A stretch of DNA of 64,000 nt, taken from Bursaphelenchus xylophilus (Eukaryota; Nematoda; Chromadorea; Rhabditida; Aphelenchoididae). Position numbers and translations under genes: made by a program. Location of the stretch: the NCBI GenBank assembly GCA_904066235.2, contig CAJFCV020000003.1, positions 9,734,001 to 9,798,000 of the forward strand, given 5' to 3'. Below are positions 37,401 to 51,723 of this stretch, piece by piece. How positions within the stretch are numbered: the first letter of the stretch is position 1; each line of letters opens with the position of its first letter. The notes under the pieces are model-generated. The model worked only from the letters and a program-made list of their open reading frames with translations, did no database searches and was not told the origin of the DNA.

Positions 37401-39191
37401 CAGATTGTAAAAAGCGATATGAGAATCAGCGCCATTTGAAGAGCCGAGGTGTAGATGCCGCCGCGAGCACCACCCTGCAAATAAATTTTATTTGTATTTT
37501 AAAACGATCAAATTTTGTCTGGAAAATATTGAGGCACAGTGCAACAAATTGGGACGCATTTTTCATTGTGCACCAAAAAAAGTTATTGCACTGTGCAATT
37601 TTTGAAAAAATAGTTATTATTAGAAATTTTGAGGGTTGCAAAAAGTTACAGGTCGACTAAATTGTAAGCAAAAAACTGTGTGACAAAAACGAAACTCCGA
37701 ATTTTTACTTCCATGAAATTTTTGCGTCTTTTTTTCAATTCAATTTTTGTTGCACAGTGCGGAATTTTTCAACATGTCAAAAAAGTGTTTCAAAATTAAC
37801 TTAACGTAATGAAAAAACGATGAAAAATTTTTAATCGACGTCTACAACGATGTATAAAAACCCTGATTTTTTCTGTGAATTTTGTAGCAACGTTTTTGAA
37901 ATTTTATTTTTTCCGCACCGTGCAGTCTTAAATTCCAAAACACCTTTCCAGAAACCTACCAACAATAAGTAGACAGCGGAAATCGACGAAGTAATTAAAA
38001 TACTGAGAAAAATCGGGAAGTTTAAAGCTTGAGCCAACGCCAACGAAGGCGCATATAAAGCAACAGCCAAGTAGAAGATCGTCTGGAGGATGAAAGTTGA
38101 GGAGGCGAGAATCCGTGAGGCATATGAGAATCGTCGTTCCAGATATTCGTAGATGCTTGAGAGTCGTAAGTGATAAAATACTGGGAGGAAAACGTAGGCA
38201 ACAATGGGAAATGCAATAATATAGACGACGTTGAACCATAGGGGAGTGGAGCCACGGAAGTAAACCTAAAATATCATTATTTGGAAGTGGAAAAATTTTT
38301 TATTTTCTCGTTCACAAAAGCCATCGACGATTTCAAAGCAAAAAATCGACGAACAACGGAAAAAAAATTCTGGGTCAAGTGTCTCCCTCGGTGAAAAAGT
38401 GGGGTCTTGTTGAAAAACTAAAAGTACTGAAGGCTTGTTAATACTCTACTACCCATAAACACAAAAATAGCATCAATTCTGAGCTGTTGGCCAAGGAATT
38501 TTCGATTTTGGGTCAAGTGTTTCCCTCATACGGAATTTTCCGTTTTTATTTTTTTTTTGCGTATACATTCTTTTCAGATGTCACACACTACTCTATTTTC
38601 GATTTAAAAGCATGATTTCAAGTCTAAACATCGAAAGAAACACTTGACACATTTTGGGTCAACTCTGCTCCAACAAACTTCAACTTTTTTAAAAATTTTA
38701 AGGTAAAATACGCAGAAACGTAGAACGTCTTTTTTTTGAAGAAAACTAGAACATTCTAACGGACGAAAACATTATTTTAAATACTTACCTCTGCCGGGAA
38801 GCCCAGCAAAGAGACTGCCGAAAGGAAGCTTGAGCACACCGAGAGCGCTATGGATAGCACTGATACACTGAAAAAAATATTATGAAAAGAAAAATTACTG
38901 TTATAATCTGCATATTTATGATTTTTGACCGCACGGTGCGAGATTAAAAAAACCTTTTTGAAAATTACGGGGTTTGAAAATAACCAAAAGTATATCATAA
39001 TTCATGACTGTTACTATGATGTATAATTACTATTTAGCAACGTTGCCATTTTTTGAATTATTTTGTACTTACTTGGACCCAATAAGTGCATCCTGACTGG
39101 ACCTGGTCTGTTTCCGTCGGCTGAAGTAAATACCCATCACTGATATGGCCAGCATGATAAATACGAAAATCAACGAGTCGATCAGGTCCAT
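34480..39191 (-). CDS. SLC5-type sodium/solute symporter (SMCT/SMVT/NIS-like)
   Basis: Sodium:solute symporter family, multi-pass plasma-membrane protein. Exons in transcript order: 39191-39073, 38867-38789, 38265-37960, 37474-37182, 36580-36240, 36144-36074, 35135-34870, 34606-34480, giving 533 residues if the stop at 34480 is used. Family signatures: SIALSVCSSFLSAVSLLGFP (TM1-2), VFLPVFYHLRLSSIYEYLERR (subfamily signature of the monocarboxylate/vitamin/iodide branch), GGARGGIYTSALQ, NHLTLQRYMVMPTLRQAQK, AVYSAGISTLTASYNALT, and SIFGAAGG. The substrate is not predictable. The last exon has an odd end; a better-looking C-terminal exon lies downstream but out of phase, so the C-terminus is uncertain. 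Its introns carry a pogo-like MITE and a dense cluster of GCACWGTGC repeats. Confidence 0.9.
34675..34820. mobile_element. Short pogo/Tigger-like MITE
   Basis: About 146 bp in the last symporter intron with inverted ends: left AGCCTCTGTACAACGAAACC, right complement CAGTGAAACCTCTGTATAAC. The ACCTCTGTATAACGAA terminus is typical of pogo-like elements. Single ends of the same family occur near 43690, 48553 and 52690. Confidence 0.6.
35655..36000. mobile_element. Degenerate copy of the 21894-type element
   Basis: Matches the right half of the intact element: CTCGGTCGTTTTTACAAAGAGCGAGCT, shortened here to CGAGCTGGAAATCGCGCATG, then CCAAATTTCATCAAAATCTGAGC. Lies in a symporter intron. Confidence 0.5.
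36697..37100. repeat. Cluster of rearranged GCACWGTGC repeats
   Basis: In the symporter intron 36581-37181, at least eight GCAC-N-GTGC palindromes occur in 400 bp without the standard core. They alternate with another duplicated segment (TCGCTGGAGTCATTCTTGCG-like and CCCGAAAAAGCCTATTG, each seen twice). Further single palindromes follow near 37540, 37590, 37750, 37915 and 38930. Confidence 0.6.
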
Positions 39192-39554
39192 TGTGGCTAA
39201 AAATTGGATTGTGATACGCAATAAGGCCCGAAATATTTGAAAAGTACGAAAAATCTCGAAAGAACACGAATAAAATGTGAGAAATAGGCATTACGTGTGT
39301 AGTAAACGGTGCCTTTATTAGAACAATGCAAGGCACTCCATGAGAAGATTACTATAACTACGAAAATGTCGATTCGCCGACAGTTACATCCACAAGGTTG
39401 TAAAAAATTGCTGGATATGACATGGGGAAATTGTGTGTGGCCGTCATACTCTTGTCAGATAATGCTGCACCGTGTGAATCTAGAGACCGCGTAGGCTCAT
39501 GAAAACGGTAGATCACAGTGGAGTGGAAACATAAATATTTAACGGCGGGACTAC

Positions 39555-39900
<346 letters not shown>

Positions 39901-42900
39901 CGGGCGCACATCGCGGGCAACTACTTTGCGGACAGCAAGAAGAACAATGGAGATTCTGCGGGCACGTTTGTATAATATTATAAATCAGCCAAAATTTGCT
40001 TACAACGCAACAAAATTAAAACGATGGATTTAGCAGTTAGATGCTTCGAATTAAGTTTCCAGGTGTATAAATTGCTTGAATAGTTGCCATAAGGTTAACC
40101 AGGCATTTTCACTGGTTCAGAGACCCTTTTTGAAAACGAACTTCCATAACTTTGGAAGCGGTGGATGACTTTGATAGATTCGTCTTCGCTAATCCTAATC
40201 GATAAATTTCGGCTGCGCAAAGTGGTTGCACGCAACTGTCGCGAAGCCAGAAAAAACATTGTCTAGATTTTTTCTGAAACAAGCTTTTCAAATGTTTCTA
40301 TATATAATACAAACTCCGATCCCACCTCTCGGATTCCCACTACCGCCATTGAATGTTGTATAGCCCAAATACAAGACATTTTATAAACTTTGATAAACAC
40401 TCGGCAAACCACCTGACCGAAAAATACACTACTTGGTAAATAATAAATTCGCGAAATTATAATGTTATGTCTTGTCTGAAATACGTTGTAATTTACGCAA
40501 TAGAATTCGTAATTTCCGTGGGGACTTGGCTTTCAAACTACAGATGATAGTGTGCAAAATAATAGCTCAATCCTATCACAAAGATGTCTTCATACGGCAA
40601 TTATCGGTTAAGAAGGTTGCAATTGTAGGCAAAGCAGTGTATCTAATTGTAGGATTACAGTGAATTTTCGGGGATAATCACCAGTTACGGCAATAATATT
40701 GGGTTTGTCCTGTTATTTACTCAATTTTTTAACTGTTTTGACTAAGATAACGGTGTAATCAATGGAGCAAATGGTCAGAAAAAACGTAGAAAGTGCTCAA
40801 CTTTGAGGGCTTCCCGGTGAAAAATGAAATTTTCCAAATTTTTGTTTTAAAAATTCCAAAAATTTCAGTTTCCGTTTTAAACTTATAAAATTTTTTGCTA
40901 ATAAATTTTTGGAATTTAAAAACGGCCTAAAGAACTTTTAAAACAATTTTTTATCCCAATTCTGAGGAATGAGAACGCACAGTTAAACCCTTACACTTGT
41001 TGGCCAAGTAACACGTTTTTTAGTGCCAAAAGAGCAGAGAAAGTAAGAGCAGGCCGACTAAAGGTCTATACATCACTCTGTGCCCGTCATCTTGTAGGCA
41101 TGCGATTAGAGACGTCCTTGGCTGGCTTATGTTGTCTTTTTTCCAGTACAGTTAATTTTTCGTTACGTACTGTGGTGGTAAAAATGTGCTATAATGTTCT
41201 GGAAAACGAGCAGAATAAAAAGTTTTAAAAAGGGGCAAAATTTTTGGAGAAAGAATAAGCCAGAAAATATAGAGAAACCCTTCACAACGGCCGTTGTAGT
41301 GGTTTTTCTGGCATTGTTGCTGTATTTGGTTCCCGAAATGGGGCATTTACTATTAGCTTGCGCTTTACAGATACAACCAAAATAATCAACCATTAGACTC
41401 AAAGAGAGAGAGCGAAAAATTAGGAGAACGGTCAGAGACAACACTGTTTTTTGCTATAACTTTTTTGCAGAAAAATAATACGCCTCAATGGCCTGAAATT
41501 TTCAAACGTAAAATTGCAAAAAGGTTGAGTTTTTGTGGAAATTTGTAATCAAAAAAATCTTCGTACTATCTGAAAATTCCTGCGAAAACTAATATTAATT
41601 TCGCAACATTATTCCAGCTATTAGAACCGCCAAATAAAACATTGCTTAGTAATCTACTTCTTGCAAAACATCAAGGTTCCGCCCGTTACAACAAAATCCT
41701 CAAGGTCGAACAGATTTCTTGTTTTACAACTCCAATCCGGCCTCGCCAAACCCAAACCAAAACATCCGCCTACAACTAAACACCTTCATTTCTAAGCATA
41801 TTTTTTCAAGCCCTCAAAACCTCAAGATTTACACCCGTCCCACCCCGATTTCCAGACGTTTTTACACCCGCCCCCCACTGTTTTCGAGTGCTTGTACTGC
41901 GTGAAATATTTGTACTGAAAACAAATTTTTTACGTCGCAAAAATTTCATGTCCCAGGATTTCCTCGAGCCCCCACTTTCTTTTGACGTGCTGTGCTGCGC
42001 CTGCAAAAATTTGTTAGCAAAAAAGACGTGGAATTTAAACTTGGATTTGGAGTTTAAGGGTGGCATTGGGGCTAGCAATGTATGTGGCATATGTGCCGTG
42101 TAACTTGCGATTACACAGGTTACAAGTGGAGTTTGTGGCGGTGGTGTTTAGGAAGAAGACTTTTATTGTAAAAATTGGGGAAAGAAAGAGGGGTTTACTG
42201 GGAATTTCCCGAGTTTGTGCCATCGAACTTTTGATAAAAATCCGCGTTTAAGTTTGCACTTTCTTACACGGAAGTTGTCCAAAGTGCAACCTTATTATCC
42301 TTGAATTGTGAAGATGAATAGCGCATGTGCGTCAAGTAAATCGTAAAAAAAGTTATTGAATTTTGGCTTGCGCTTTGAAGGGGTTGCCGGGATATTAAAC
42401 GATCTTTGCAGCAGTGATTGTATACAAAATCAACAAAAAAAAATATCAGAGTTTTTCATTTGTCATCAAATCTAAAAATTTTTTCAAATCGAGAGCTAGA
42501 GGTGCCTTATAGGGCTTAGAATGCGTTAGTTCAAATTTGCGCGGCAGTACGCAGGAGACGGAGAGAGGAAAGGGGGGAAAACGTTTTTGAGAAGGTTGAA
42601 AATTTCGTGAAATTTTGCTTTCCATGCTATAGAAACATGATTGCAAGTTCTTCATGGCAGAACTAGGCGCCTTAGATAGAGAATGCCCTTAGATTTTAAC
42701 CATAGGTAACTATTTAACCACTGTGAGTTCGTAGTAAAGTCGACACAACAAACACAAAGTTCAAAACTAACATTAAACACTATGTTTTACTTACATTAAA
42801 CATCATCGTCAAACAAAAAAAAAATTATAAATTGTTCTTTGCTCTTGTCCTCAGACACCAAACAATTACCTCACTCAACAATTTCTGCGCAATTCCCCAA

Positions 42901-45900
42901 CCCCTCTACGCAATTCCATCCCCAAAATCGTCGGCACCGCGCATACCAAGACCCTCATCAAGTTGCAAAATTTGAAGACTAAAACACTAGGAAATTAGAA
43001 AGCGCAAAATGAGATAATCAAAATGAGGTTTCTAATACTGTGGCGAAACAGGAATTAGGTGGCATTGTAGCTGAATGAGTGGGAAATTGAAAGCGAAATT
43101 TTTTGGAAAATGTTTCATGGAGAGTACCACGATGTTGCGTATGTTCGCAAGGGTGGAACTAAATTTGCGAAAGAGAAAAACAATTTGGGAAAATTTCGAA
43201 AACGATTGAAAACTTTATTGCAAAAAAAATTAATTTCGAAAAAGTAGGCGTCTAAAAAATAAAAAAAAACATACATTGTGAAATTTTCAATTATTTATTT
43301 CTCAAATTTTATGGCCAAGAACACTCAAAGTAGTCTGAAATCTTATTAATGTAATATTTCTAATATTCGAGTCATTCTTGACCTTTAAATCGCAAAACGA
43401 TTCGAATTGCAGTGGCCAAGTTTTTTTGATGACCTTTCCTTTCGCATATTTTAACTGGACAATAGTAAGCGATCAAACATCAAACAAAACGGGTAAACGA
43501 TCGTTCCTTTGATTTTTAGGACTATGAATAGGAATAGACGGAAATAAAAAATCAGCGTTACTATTTTGAGCATTAAAAATGACAATAAAATTTCGGAGTT
43601 ATTACGGGTAAAATATAGCCTAAAATCTAAAATTAACCTCTCTAGAACAAAGCCCCTCTAAAATGAATATTTTTTTGCCGTTCTCTAATTTTGTTGTACA
43701 GAGGGTTTACTCTACTTCTGCCAATGCAAATTCGTCACCAAATTTTTGCGAATTTTGAAGTTGTAGTTGCTGATATTGGTGCTATTCTAGAGCCAAAAAA
43801 TGGGCAAAAATTGCAACAAAAGAGCTCAAAATGCAATGCTCGAGTTTCCTCAAATTCTATAGGTATTCTCTACCCTACTTATAGAGGAATTGTTGAAGAT
43901 CATGGCCCGCGAATACAACCAGGAGCGATTTGGCATAGCCTGAGCTGTTGGACGACCATTGATGACAAGAAGTTGTGGAGAGTGAAGCCAAAGCGCCACA
44001 GAAAAACTACGGTATTTTTTGGCCGTTCTGCATTTCGCGGCTGGTGATTGTTTTTGTGGCAGCCTTGTGTTCCATTAGGAATTGTCATTTCCGCATCTCG
44101 AAAAATCTCCAAAAAAGTAAATTTGTTGGGCAAATTTTTTTAACGTTATTATCTCACTGATTTGTGCAAAATGCAGACTAAAAATCTCACACAAGGGTTA
44201 AAAAATGGAATGCTGAATTTCCGCAAATTTTCATTGAAGTTCGATTGTCACATCTCTAGAAATTTCCATCTAATCTTCAGACGTTTTCTACTTCCTCCTT
44301 ATCCCTTACATTACAGCAAAGTTTTGAAATCCGTCCCCATTTTCCCTACAAAGTCCCCTTTTCTTCTATAACTTTTTTCAACAACATCCTGCAAAATCTG
44401 CTGCAAAACTTTGGCCACAAACACCACCATATACTTTTATATTTCAGCATTTCCCATCCCCTTTTCTTCGCCCATTGCATCACACAAGACTTTAGGGGCC
44501 CCAAAATTTGATTAACCAGTGTAATATCGTAGAAAGATGTTATCCAAAAAAGGCTCTCGTCTCTTTTTAATAAGCTCGAAAAAGCGAAAAATTGGCCCGA
44601 AAGTGGGACGAGTTTGTGGGGACAGCAGGTGCGCGGGTTTTTCGACAAAAACGCGAGAAAAATAAGTGGCAAAGAAAAAAATCTGGCCAAAATCAATTTG
44701 CATTCCCGGCCAAGGAAAAGGTCAACGAAATTATGTGCAAAAAACAAAATGTGTCCGCCCCGCGAATCCACGAGGCCTTTTATTGCCCTCAGGGCCAAAG
44801 TTTCATAACCTAAAGAGGGCCGGGGGTATTTATTAAGATGAGTGATGTTTTTGAGGGAACGCTCGCTTGAGTGGGGTCAACGTGGGAGGGGGAAAACACA
44901 AGGTCAAAGGGGGAAAAGGACGAAGAATTTGGCAGAGATCCAGAAGGAAGGATGCTGGATATAACCGAAAAGGTCTCTGGACAAAGAACGTATGAGAAAA
45001 AGAAAAAATATTTGACAAAAAGTCATCCTCATTTGACTCTTTCATCGACAAAGACCGCTAAATATCTCGGCTACGCCTACAAATACAAAACTAAAATTTT
45101 CAGACAACAACACGCCGTATAGGCTGATTATTCAGGCAAAGTATTAAGAAAACCTTAACATCACAGCCACGCTTATAGCGCTTCGATTTAAATCATCTTC
45201 CGCTCCTAAAGGCCCAAAAATTATTGCTAATTATGCAAAAGTTCGTCTTTCCTAAGCTGTTGATGTCAAGCACAACGCAAAAAACAGCGGCCAACCCAGC
45301 CCCACGTGGCTTAACTGCCGCGTGGCCAACGCTAGTAGGCCGTAAAGTCGACGCACTTTACCGGCAAAGAACAAAAAATAAACTGTCTAACCTCCTCCAA
45401 GCATCGACATTTCCCTCAAGTGGTCTTACAGAAATGCCATGTCTATTGTAACCCCAATGATCCACACATTCGGTGACGAAACACTACGGTGAAAATACCC
45501 AAACAATGCCCTATAAAGCCAATACCCGTCAAATTCCAAATTTCCACGCATAAATAAACTTTACAAGCCCGTAAAAACCCGCACAATTTACTTTGCAGCA
45601 CTCTCATTCGCTTCCAAACTTCCCATGCCCTGGGGGGAACAAGAAAAAAAAATTAATGTAAAACAAAAAATGCGGAAGCCTTGGGAGGGCCAGAAAAGAT
45701 AAAATGCAGGGGAAAAAGTGGCCGTGGCCGCTAAATACCAATGCTATTGTAAAGGAAACACCGCCGGCATGAGACGACATTGCCTGAGGCGCCTTTTGAG
45801 ACCTGTTGCAAATCCCCTCCAACTCTTTTTGTAGCCGAAAAAAAGGCTTTTTACGCACGGAACAGGCCCGGAACGCCGCGAAAAGGAATGCTCAGCGGTT

Positions 45901-47279
45901 TGTCCTTGGCCCCCCCCGGAAAAAGTGGCCGAACACGGGGCAAGGAAGCCGCTCTTCGAAAGCCATGGCTTCGGCCGAAAAAAGCGGACGCCCCGAAAGA
46001 GAGGGGAAGATACGAAAAGTTGACACTTAATATAGGGTTAAGGTCCATTGTTCGGGTTATTTGACGTCGCCGATTTTGTTGTTCTTTCAATTTTTTGTTT
46101 GCATTTCGACCCGATATTTTATTTTTGGATTTTCAACAAAAAGATTTTTGCCTGGGATTGGAAATTGAGACTTTTTTGGATTTGAGAGATTTTTTGTTAT
46201 GAAAATGGCGATTTTTTAAAATTTTTGGGGGATCTTTCAGTTGTGGCAGGGCAAAAAATAATTTAAACTAATTTTAAAATTGACTCCGTGCTGCATCAAT
46301 GCTGGATTTTTCCAGTGGAAAAAAACAAAAATAAGACTAAAGCACGCTCAAATATTGTGCAAAAACGTATTTTATAGACTCATCAGGGCAGCTGAGTTGG
46401 AAATCAGAGCTCCTATTTTAATCATAGGTAATTAACGACCATATAAAAGCGTCACAAGATATTTCAAGTGATTTATCTTCAATCCGGGAGAGTTTTTCTA
46501 GGTCTCTGATACTTTTTGGTAGCAAAACTGATTTTTTTCGAATTTTTTCGACCACAGTGACCATCATGGTTGTACAGATAGGGTTTTTGGTATATTGCTT
46601 ATTCTTATTTATATCTCTTGTTAGCAAAAAATCATTCGATTTTATATAAAAATCTGCTTGGTCAGGATTTGCGCTCAGAATCAAAGGGCCATTTTTTATA
46701 TTTTCCTCTGGGGAGAATGAGATAAGGAAGAAATTTCTTAGTTCTCTAAAAAAATGACCAATCTTGATTTTAATCAAAATTTTTTGATAAAAAGTTGGTC
46801 TTTTTTTATTTCCAGACAATTTTCCGCAAAAAATTAAATTTTCAACCCGGCCTTTGAACCCTGACCCCCCGAAAACGTATTTGAATTGGTAGTTTAACCG
46901 ACCGTTTTTGTTGTGGGATAAAATTTCGCGGAGTAGAGTGCACAAGGATTTTAATTTTCGATGACAAATATACACGGCTGGTTGGATATTGAAGTTATTC
47001 AAGAGAACGTGACAATAAAAATGGCAGACTGTCTGGAAAAGAAAGGACATACTATTTCGCGAGGAATCTGAGGGCATTTCTAATTACAAATACATACATA
47101 TATACAGATGTTTATGCATAGTATTAGAGAAATATGGGGAAAAACAGGTGAAGCCTGGGGATTCAGAAAATCTAGGTAGAGGATAAAGTACGAAAAAAGG
47201 TGGAGAGATGTCAAAAAACGATAGAGAATAAAGTTTCTTGGCCGTATCATCTGCAATTTTGAAATAGGCCAACCTTTTA

Positions 47280-47695
47280 TTAGGGTGTCCCATAAGTCTT
47301 GCGTATTTTTGGGTCTGAGAGTTAAAGTCTCATTGCGAAGTTCTAAATGAATGCACCTCTTAATGTTTGGTACTATTGAAACCGCCATCTCTTACACTTT
47401 TCCAGGGCTCTTGTGCATTCCTATTTTCACGTTTAGTAGGCGAACGCATCTAATTTTCCAATACTATATACCCATTTTAGCATCAGCAAGAAAAATTGTT
47501 TTAACGTCTAGTACAATATTGGGATAGTGCGGGTAGCAGGAAGATTTTTTGCAGCCTTATCATATACGGTTTAAAAGCGTAATTTCTAAGCTTGAAAAGC
47601 GAAGCCTTAGCATATCTCGTTCTGCATTTTAAAGCTCACAGGAATTCGCACAAATCGACGACCCAAAAACACACAGGACTTATGGGATACCCTAA
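47280..47695. mobile_element. Mariner-like MITE, TIR TTAGGGTGTCCCATAAGTC, TSD TA
   Basis: Left end TTAGGGTGTCCCATAAGTC and right end GACTTATGGGATACCCTAA are inverted repeats, extending to a shared TTTTTGGGTC. TA flanks both sides. The interior has no transposase. Confidence 0.7.
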
Positions 47696-50600
47696 TATTG
47701 TACATAACTTTTATACCAAGAATTCGACTTGTTTTTTTGGAAAGCGCGAGCTAGAAATTTCGCATATAACGGGTCTAAACTATACCAAGTTTCGTAAAAA
47801 TCATAGCGTCGTACAACGAGCGCAATGCCAATTTTTTGTATATTATTTTTGACATCATTACTAGAACACCTTCTCTAAAATTGCCTTGGAAAAAAACTAA
47901 TTTCTCGTTTCTTTGCAAACCGAAGAATTATTACTAATCACATTACACTTCCGCACTAATCTCTTTCAACACCAAATCCCCCTTCGAAAACGTGTACTTT
48001 TCGCGAACAATGATACCCATAAGACCGTTACCATTACCAGTAATCTCGGTATTTACATCCCGCCTCTTACTTCCGCATTTTCGCGACAGTAAAAATGTTT
48101 TAAAGTGCGCTTTAAAGTCAATCTCGAATGACATTTCGAAGATTTATGTGACAAAAAATTCCTGACAAATTTGAATTTTTGCCACACAAAGAACTGTGGC
48201 CAAAAATAAAATTTGAAATGTTTCGAGTAAAGGCATGAGTAATTACTAATTAAAAGCGCGGTAACAGCAGATTGTAGGCTTAAGATTTTCTTGAGTAATT
48301 GCACGTTACGTACACATTATCATAAATTTGAGTATGATACTTGTCATCAGACAAGATGTGGGGAAATGGAAACGAAATTGAGGAAATTGTAGGGAAATGC
48401 GTACAATTTTGCTGTTTTCGGGGAAACATAGGGCAATATGAGAGAGGAGATAAAAGTTGTAACGTATTTTTTAAGAATTGGTGATAGATTTGACAAGATA
48501 CGAACAGATATTTAATTTGGTAAAAAGGAGTCACAAAAAAGGAGTCACAGTCCAACCTCTGTACAATGAACTCCTGTACAACGAAAGGTACCCATAGGAA
48601 ACAATTTCATAGGAGCCTAAGGGCCAATTCTGACAAAAATGGACTCTTTAACCCCTATATATGTATATTAATTTTTGGTGACATAAAAACCGTTGAACAA
48701 AGATGTCTAGTCAAAGATTTTTTTCGATTTTTTTACTGAGTTTACCCAAAATATCCTTTCTTTTATTCCAACCTCTCACAGCTCGTGTAGTATATTTTGT
48801 CCCAATTTAGTCCAATTCTGCGTTCTTTCAAACTATATATGCAAGTTTGAAGACAATACAAAGTAGACAAAGATACTTTTTCTAATCAAATAAATCGGAT
48901 CTTTAACAAAAACTTAAGACGAAAAACTAACAAACCGACCGGCGGCCAGTATATAAGGAAACGTCATATCTTTCGGTTCCGGAATTTTTTGATTACTTTT
49001 TTTCATTTCATTTTCTATTGGGCTTTTAGTTCTTGCATATTATTTTGGCGAGTTTTAGGGGATGAGAGAATAAATGTAACTCATAGGGCAAGCGCTACAA
49101 GTGTCGAAATTTTTCTCTTAATTTTTCCTACCCTTTATTCAAGATTTCTAACTCGCGTTTTGTGAAACAACTGAGATTTTTTATCTGAAAGTTGGTCAAA
49201 GCCCGCCACTTTCTTGAAGTTTTGTATTAAAAATTGCGCGATTATTTTTACCGAGGACACAAATATTTCGAATATAAGAGAAAACAGTCTGCATGCGTAT
49301 TACATTCCTTGCATGAATTTGACGTATGCCAAAGTAGGCACGGATCATCCGGCTTCCAATGGAACAGAGAACGGTGACTCCTCGAGACTCTAATGAATAT
49401 CTTTTGGAAGTAGAGGACGCCCACCAGGAAATAAACTGGATTTACAATTTGTTAGCGGGGGAGCATTGCACTGCAGATGATTAGTATTTAATAAAAGTGC
49501 GACAAAAATAAGAAAAATCTTGTGGACATTGAAAAATTCGCGATTTCGAAAAGGGGTTTTTATGGTATTCGCAAAACCAAGAATTATAAAATGTACATCA
49601 CCGTTTAGCAGCCTCGAATTTCAGCGTTACTTGTGGGAGTTTCAAGGGGTGGCTAAGTGCATAACCCTTGTCTTGGACTCAAAAATCACTCTGTAAAAGG
49701 TGCCTACTTCTGCAACTCTCTCGCTCGTCATTTTCGATACTCTCTCGCCCCCTTCAAGTTAGTGCGGCAAGGCTTTTTTCACGCACCGTCCTGCAAGATC
49801 CAGCTTTTTTTTGGAGCTTGTTTCTGCAAAAAAAATCTAGTCAAGAATGCATTCAAACGGTCCGTATTTTACAATTTCCCCACCAACACGATAAGCCCTA
49901 TTAAGAGCAGCCGCTGCTCTTCATTTGAGCCTTTATGAGAAAGCAAGTTACATTACACTCAATGTTGTGGGGCCGGCGTCATAGAAACGCCCAGAGGCGA
50001 GAGATTAACCCCCAATGTGTCCACAAAGCATACCACCTGCACGGGTGCGGGAAATGCGCTGGAAGTTAATTAGACTCGAAGGTTAGGGCGAACTAATGAG
50101 AGAAGAAGAAGCGGTTGTTATTCAATCCTTTTGTAGTATAAACAATAATTTTAAAACAAGGCTAACAGGAGTCTACAAGATGCGATAATACAGTAGGAAT
50201 AAAAAAGCCACCGTTTTTTTTGATGAAATATAACACGAGAGCTCAAAAAATGTGAATTGATGAAGCATGGCTCAAATTAAGATTACGGTTTGGTCAGGCA
50301 GTAATAACTTCGATTGTGGTTTGCAAGACTGTAAAACATTTGTAGCAGGTGAAAAAACCCGGAAATGGAATATTTGAGGTTTAGAATATCGAAGTTAATT
50401 GTCCAGAGATATGACCAAAAAAGGGTTTTTTCTCTGGCTCCCTGCGCTTCGCGCACCTCTCGCCGGTAGCGATCGTTGAAATGGCTGTGCAGAGCGCGAG
50501 CTAAAATTTGCAGAAGTCGATAAATCACCTATGCACAACAGTTTTTAAACGCAATCTTTGCGTCGCACTTCGAGGACTACCCCTATTATTCACCGCGAAA

Positions 50601-51723
50601 AGATCAAAGAGGCTCGCTTTAAACTTTCTTTGGGCAAACTGCGAGAAGTATCTCTTATATCAAGGCTAGTCCAAGCTAGCAAGACACAGAGCTGTAAGGA
50701 ACACATCGCAGCGAGCTAGATATTTGGCTAACCACAGGGCAAAAAAAATATTTTTTATTCTCTACTTCCCGCATGGCGAGGTCCGGGAAAGCCCTCAAAA
50801 ATTGAGTTAAAATTATTGCAAACACAAATTTGTCAAATGCGGCTGTTAATAGAATTCTCTACGCAAAGGTAATTTTATATTTTCCCCTAAAGTGCATCCC
50901 ACCCCCGCCAATCCCGGAGGAAAAAAAGAATAAGTCGAAAAAAGAATGTGACAAAAGCGGAATGCCCGCTTACCTTGGGGAATAAATGTTTACACAGACC
51001 GAAGAAAAAAGTGTGAGAATCCATGATGATATACTTTTTTTTAAAAAAGAGATCTGAAATTTACTTATTTTACTTACTTTTTATTCAAAAAACACAATTA
51101 TTTTTGTTTTATCATCGCCAAAATTTTGTGAAATAGATTTCCGAGACTGATAATGTTTAATTGAAAATCTTGGTAAAACGCATGTTTTTTGTACGAATTG
51201 TTATGTTTTATCAGTTTTTATCGCAATGCAACCACTTTATTTACAAAGAATACTACTTATGACAGTTTTCGATGAGTTCTGGCGACTTTTGACACGTGAA
51301 ATGTACACAAAAATATGTCATTTTATACGTCGGTTTCGTGAGAAAGTGGTATAAAAAAGCATGCTCAGAGCATGGGAAATAAAATTCATAATTAATTTTG
51401 TTTGTTTAACATATACGCCATTTTTTGTTTTGTCGGCATATTGCATGCCTAGTTAGGAATCAAAATCCAGACAGAATTCATAAAAACGATGATTTTAATT
51501 TGAGCCAATTCTCATTGATTGCACTTCAAAAAAAAAACTCGAGTCATTGGCTTACATCTAGCCTCTATTATATTTAATTACTCATTGCTCGCATTGACTC
51601 GGACTTCTACCTATTTTACCAGCCGTATGTCCGCGGTCGTACATGTGATTTTTTGAAAGTCTGCAACTTTTTTTTATCTACTTCTATCAAGACCTTGATA
51701 ATAACAACGTTTTTTTCAGCAAA

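Noticed and set aside
44346..44798. 150-residue minus-strand open frame in the gene-poor interval
   Set aside because: No recognisable domain, no supporting splice partners, overlapping open frames on the other strand.
45780..46064. Basic plus-strand open frame
   Set aside because: Purine-rich composition explains the Arg/Lys/Pro content; no family similarity.
47943..48304. Two overlapping minus-strand open frames with a plausible-looking globular stretch
   Set aside because: No recognised family, no clear start context or splice partner.
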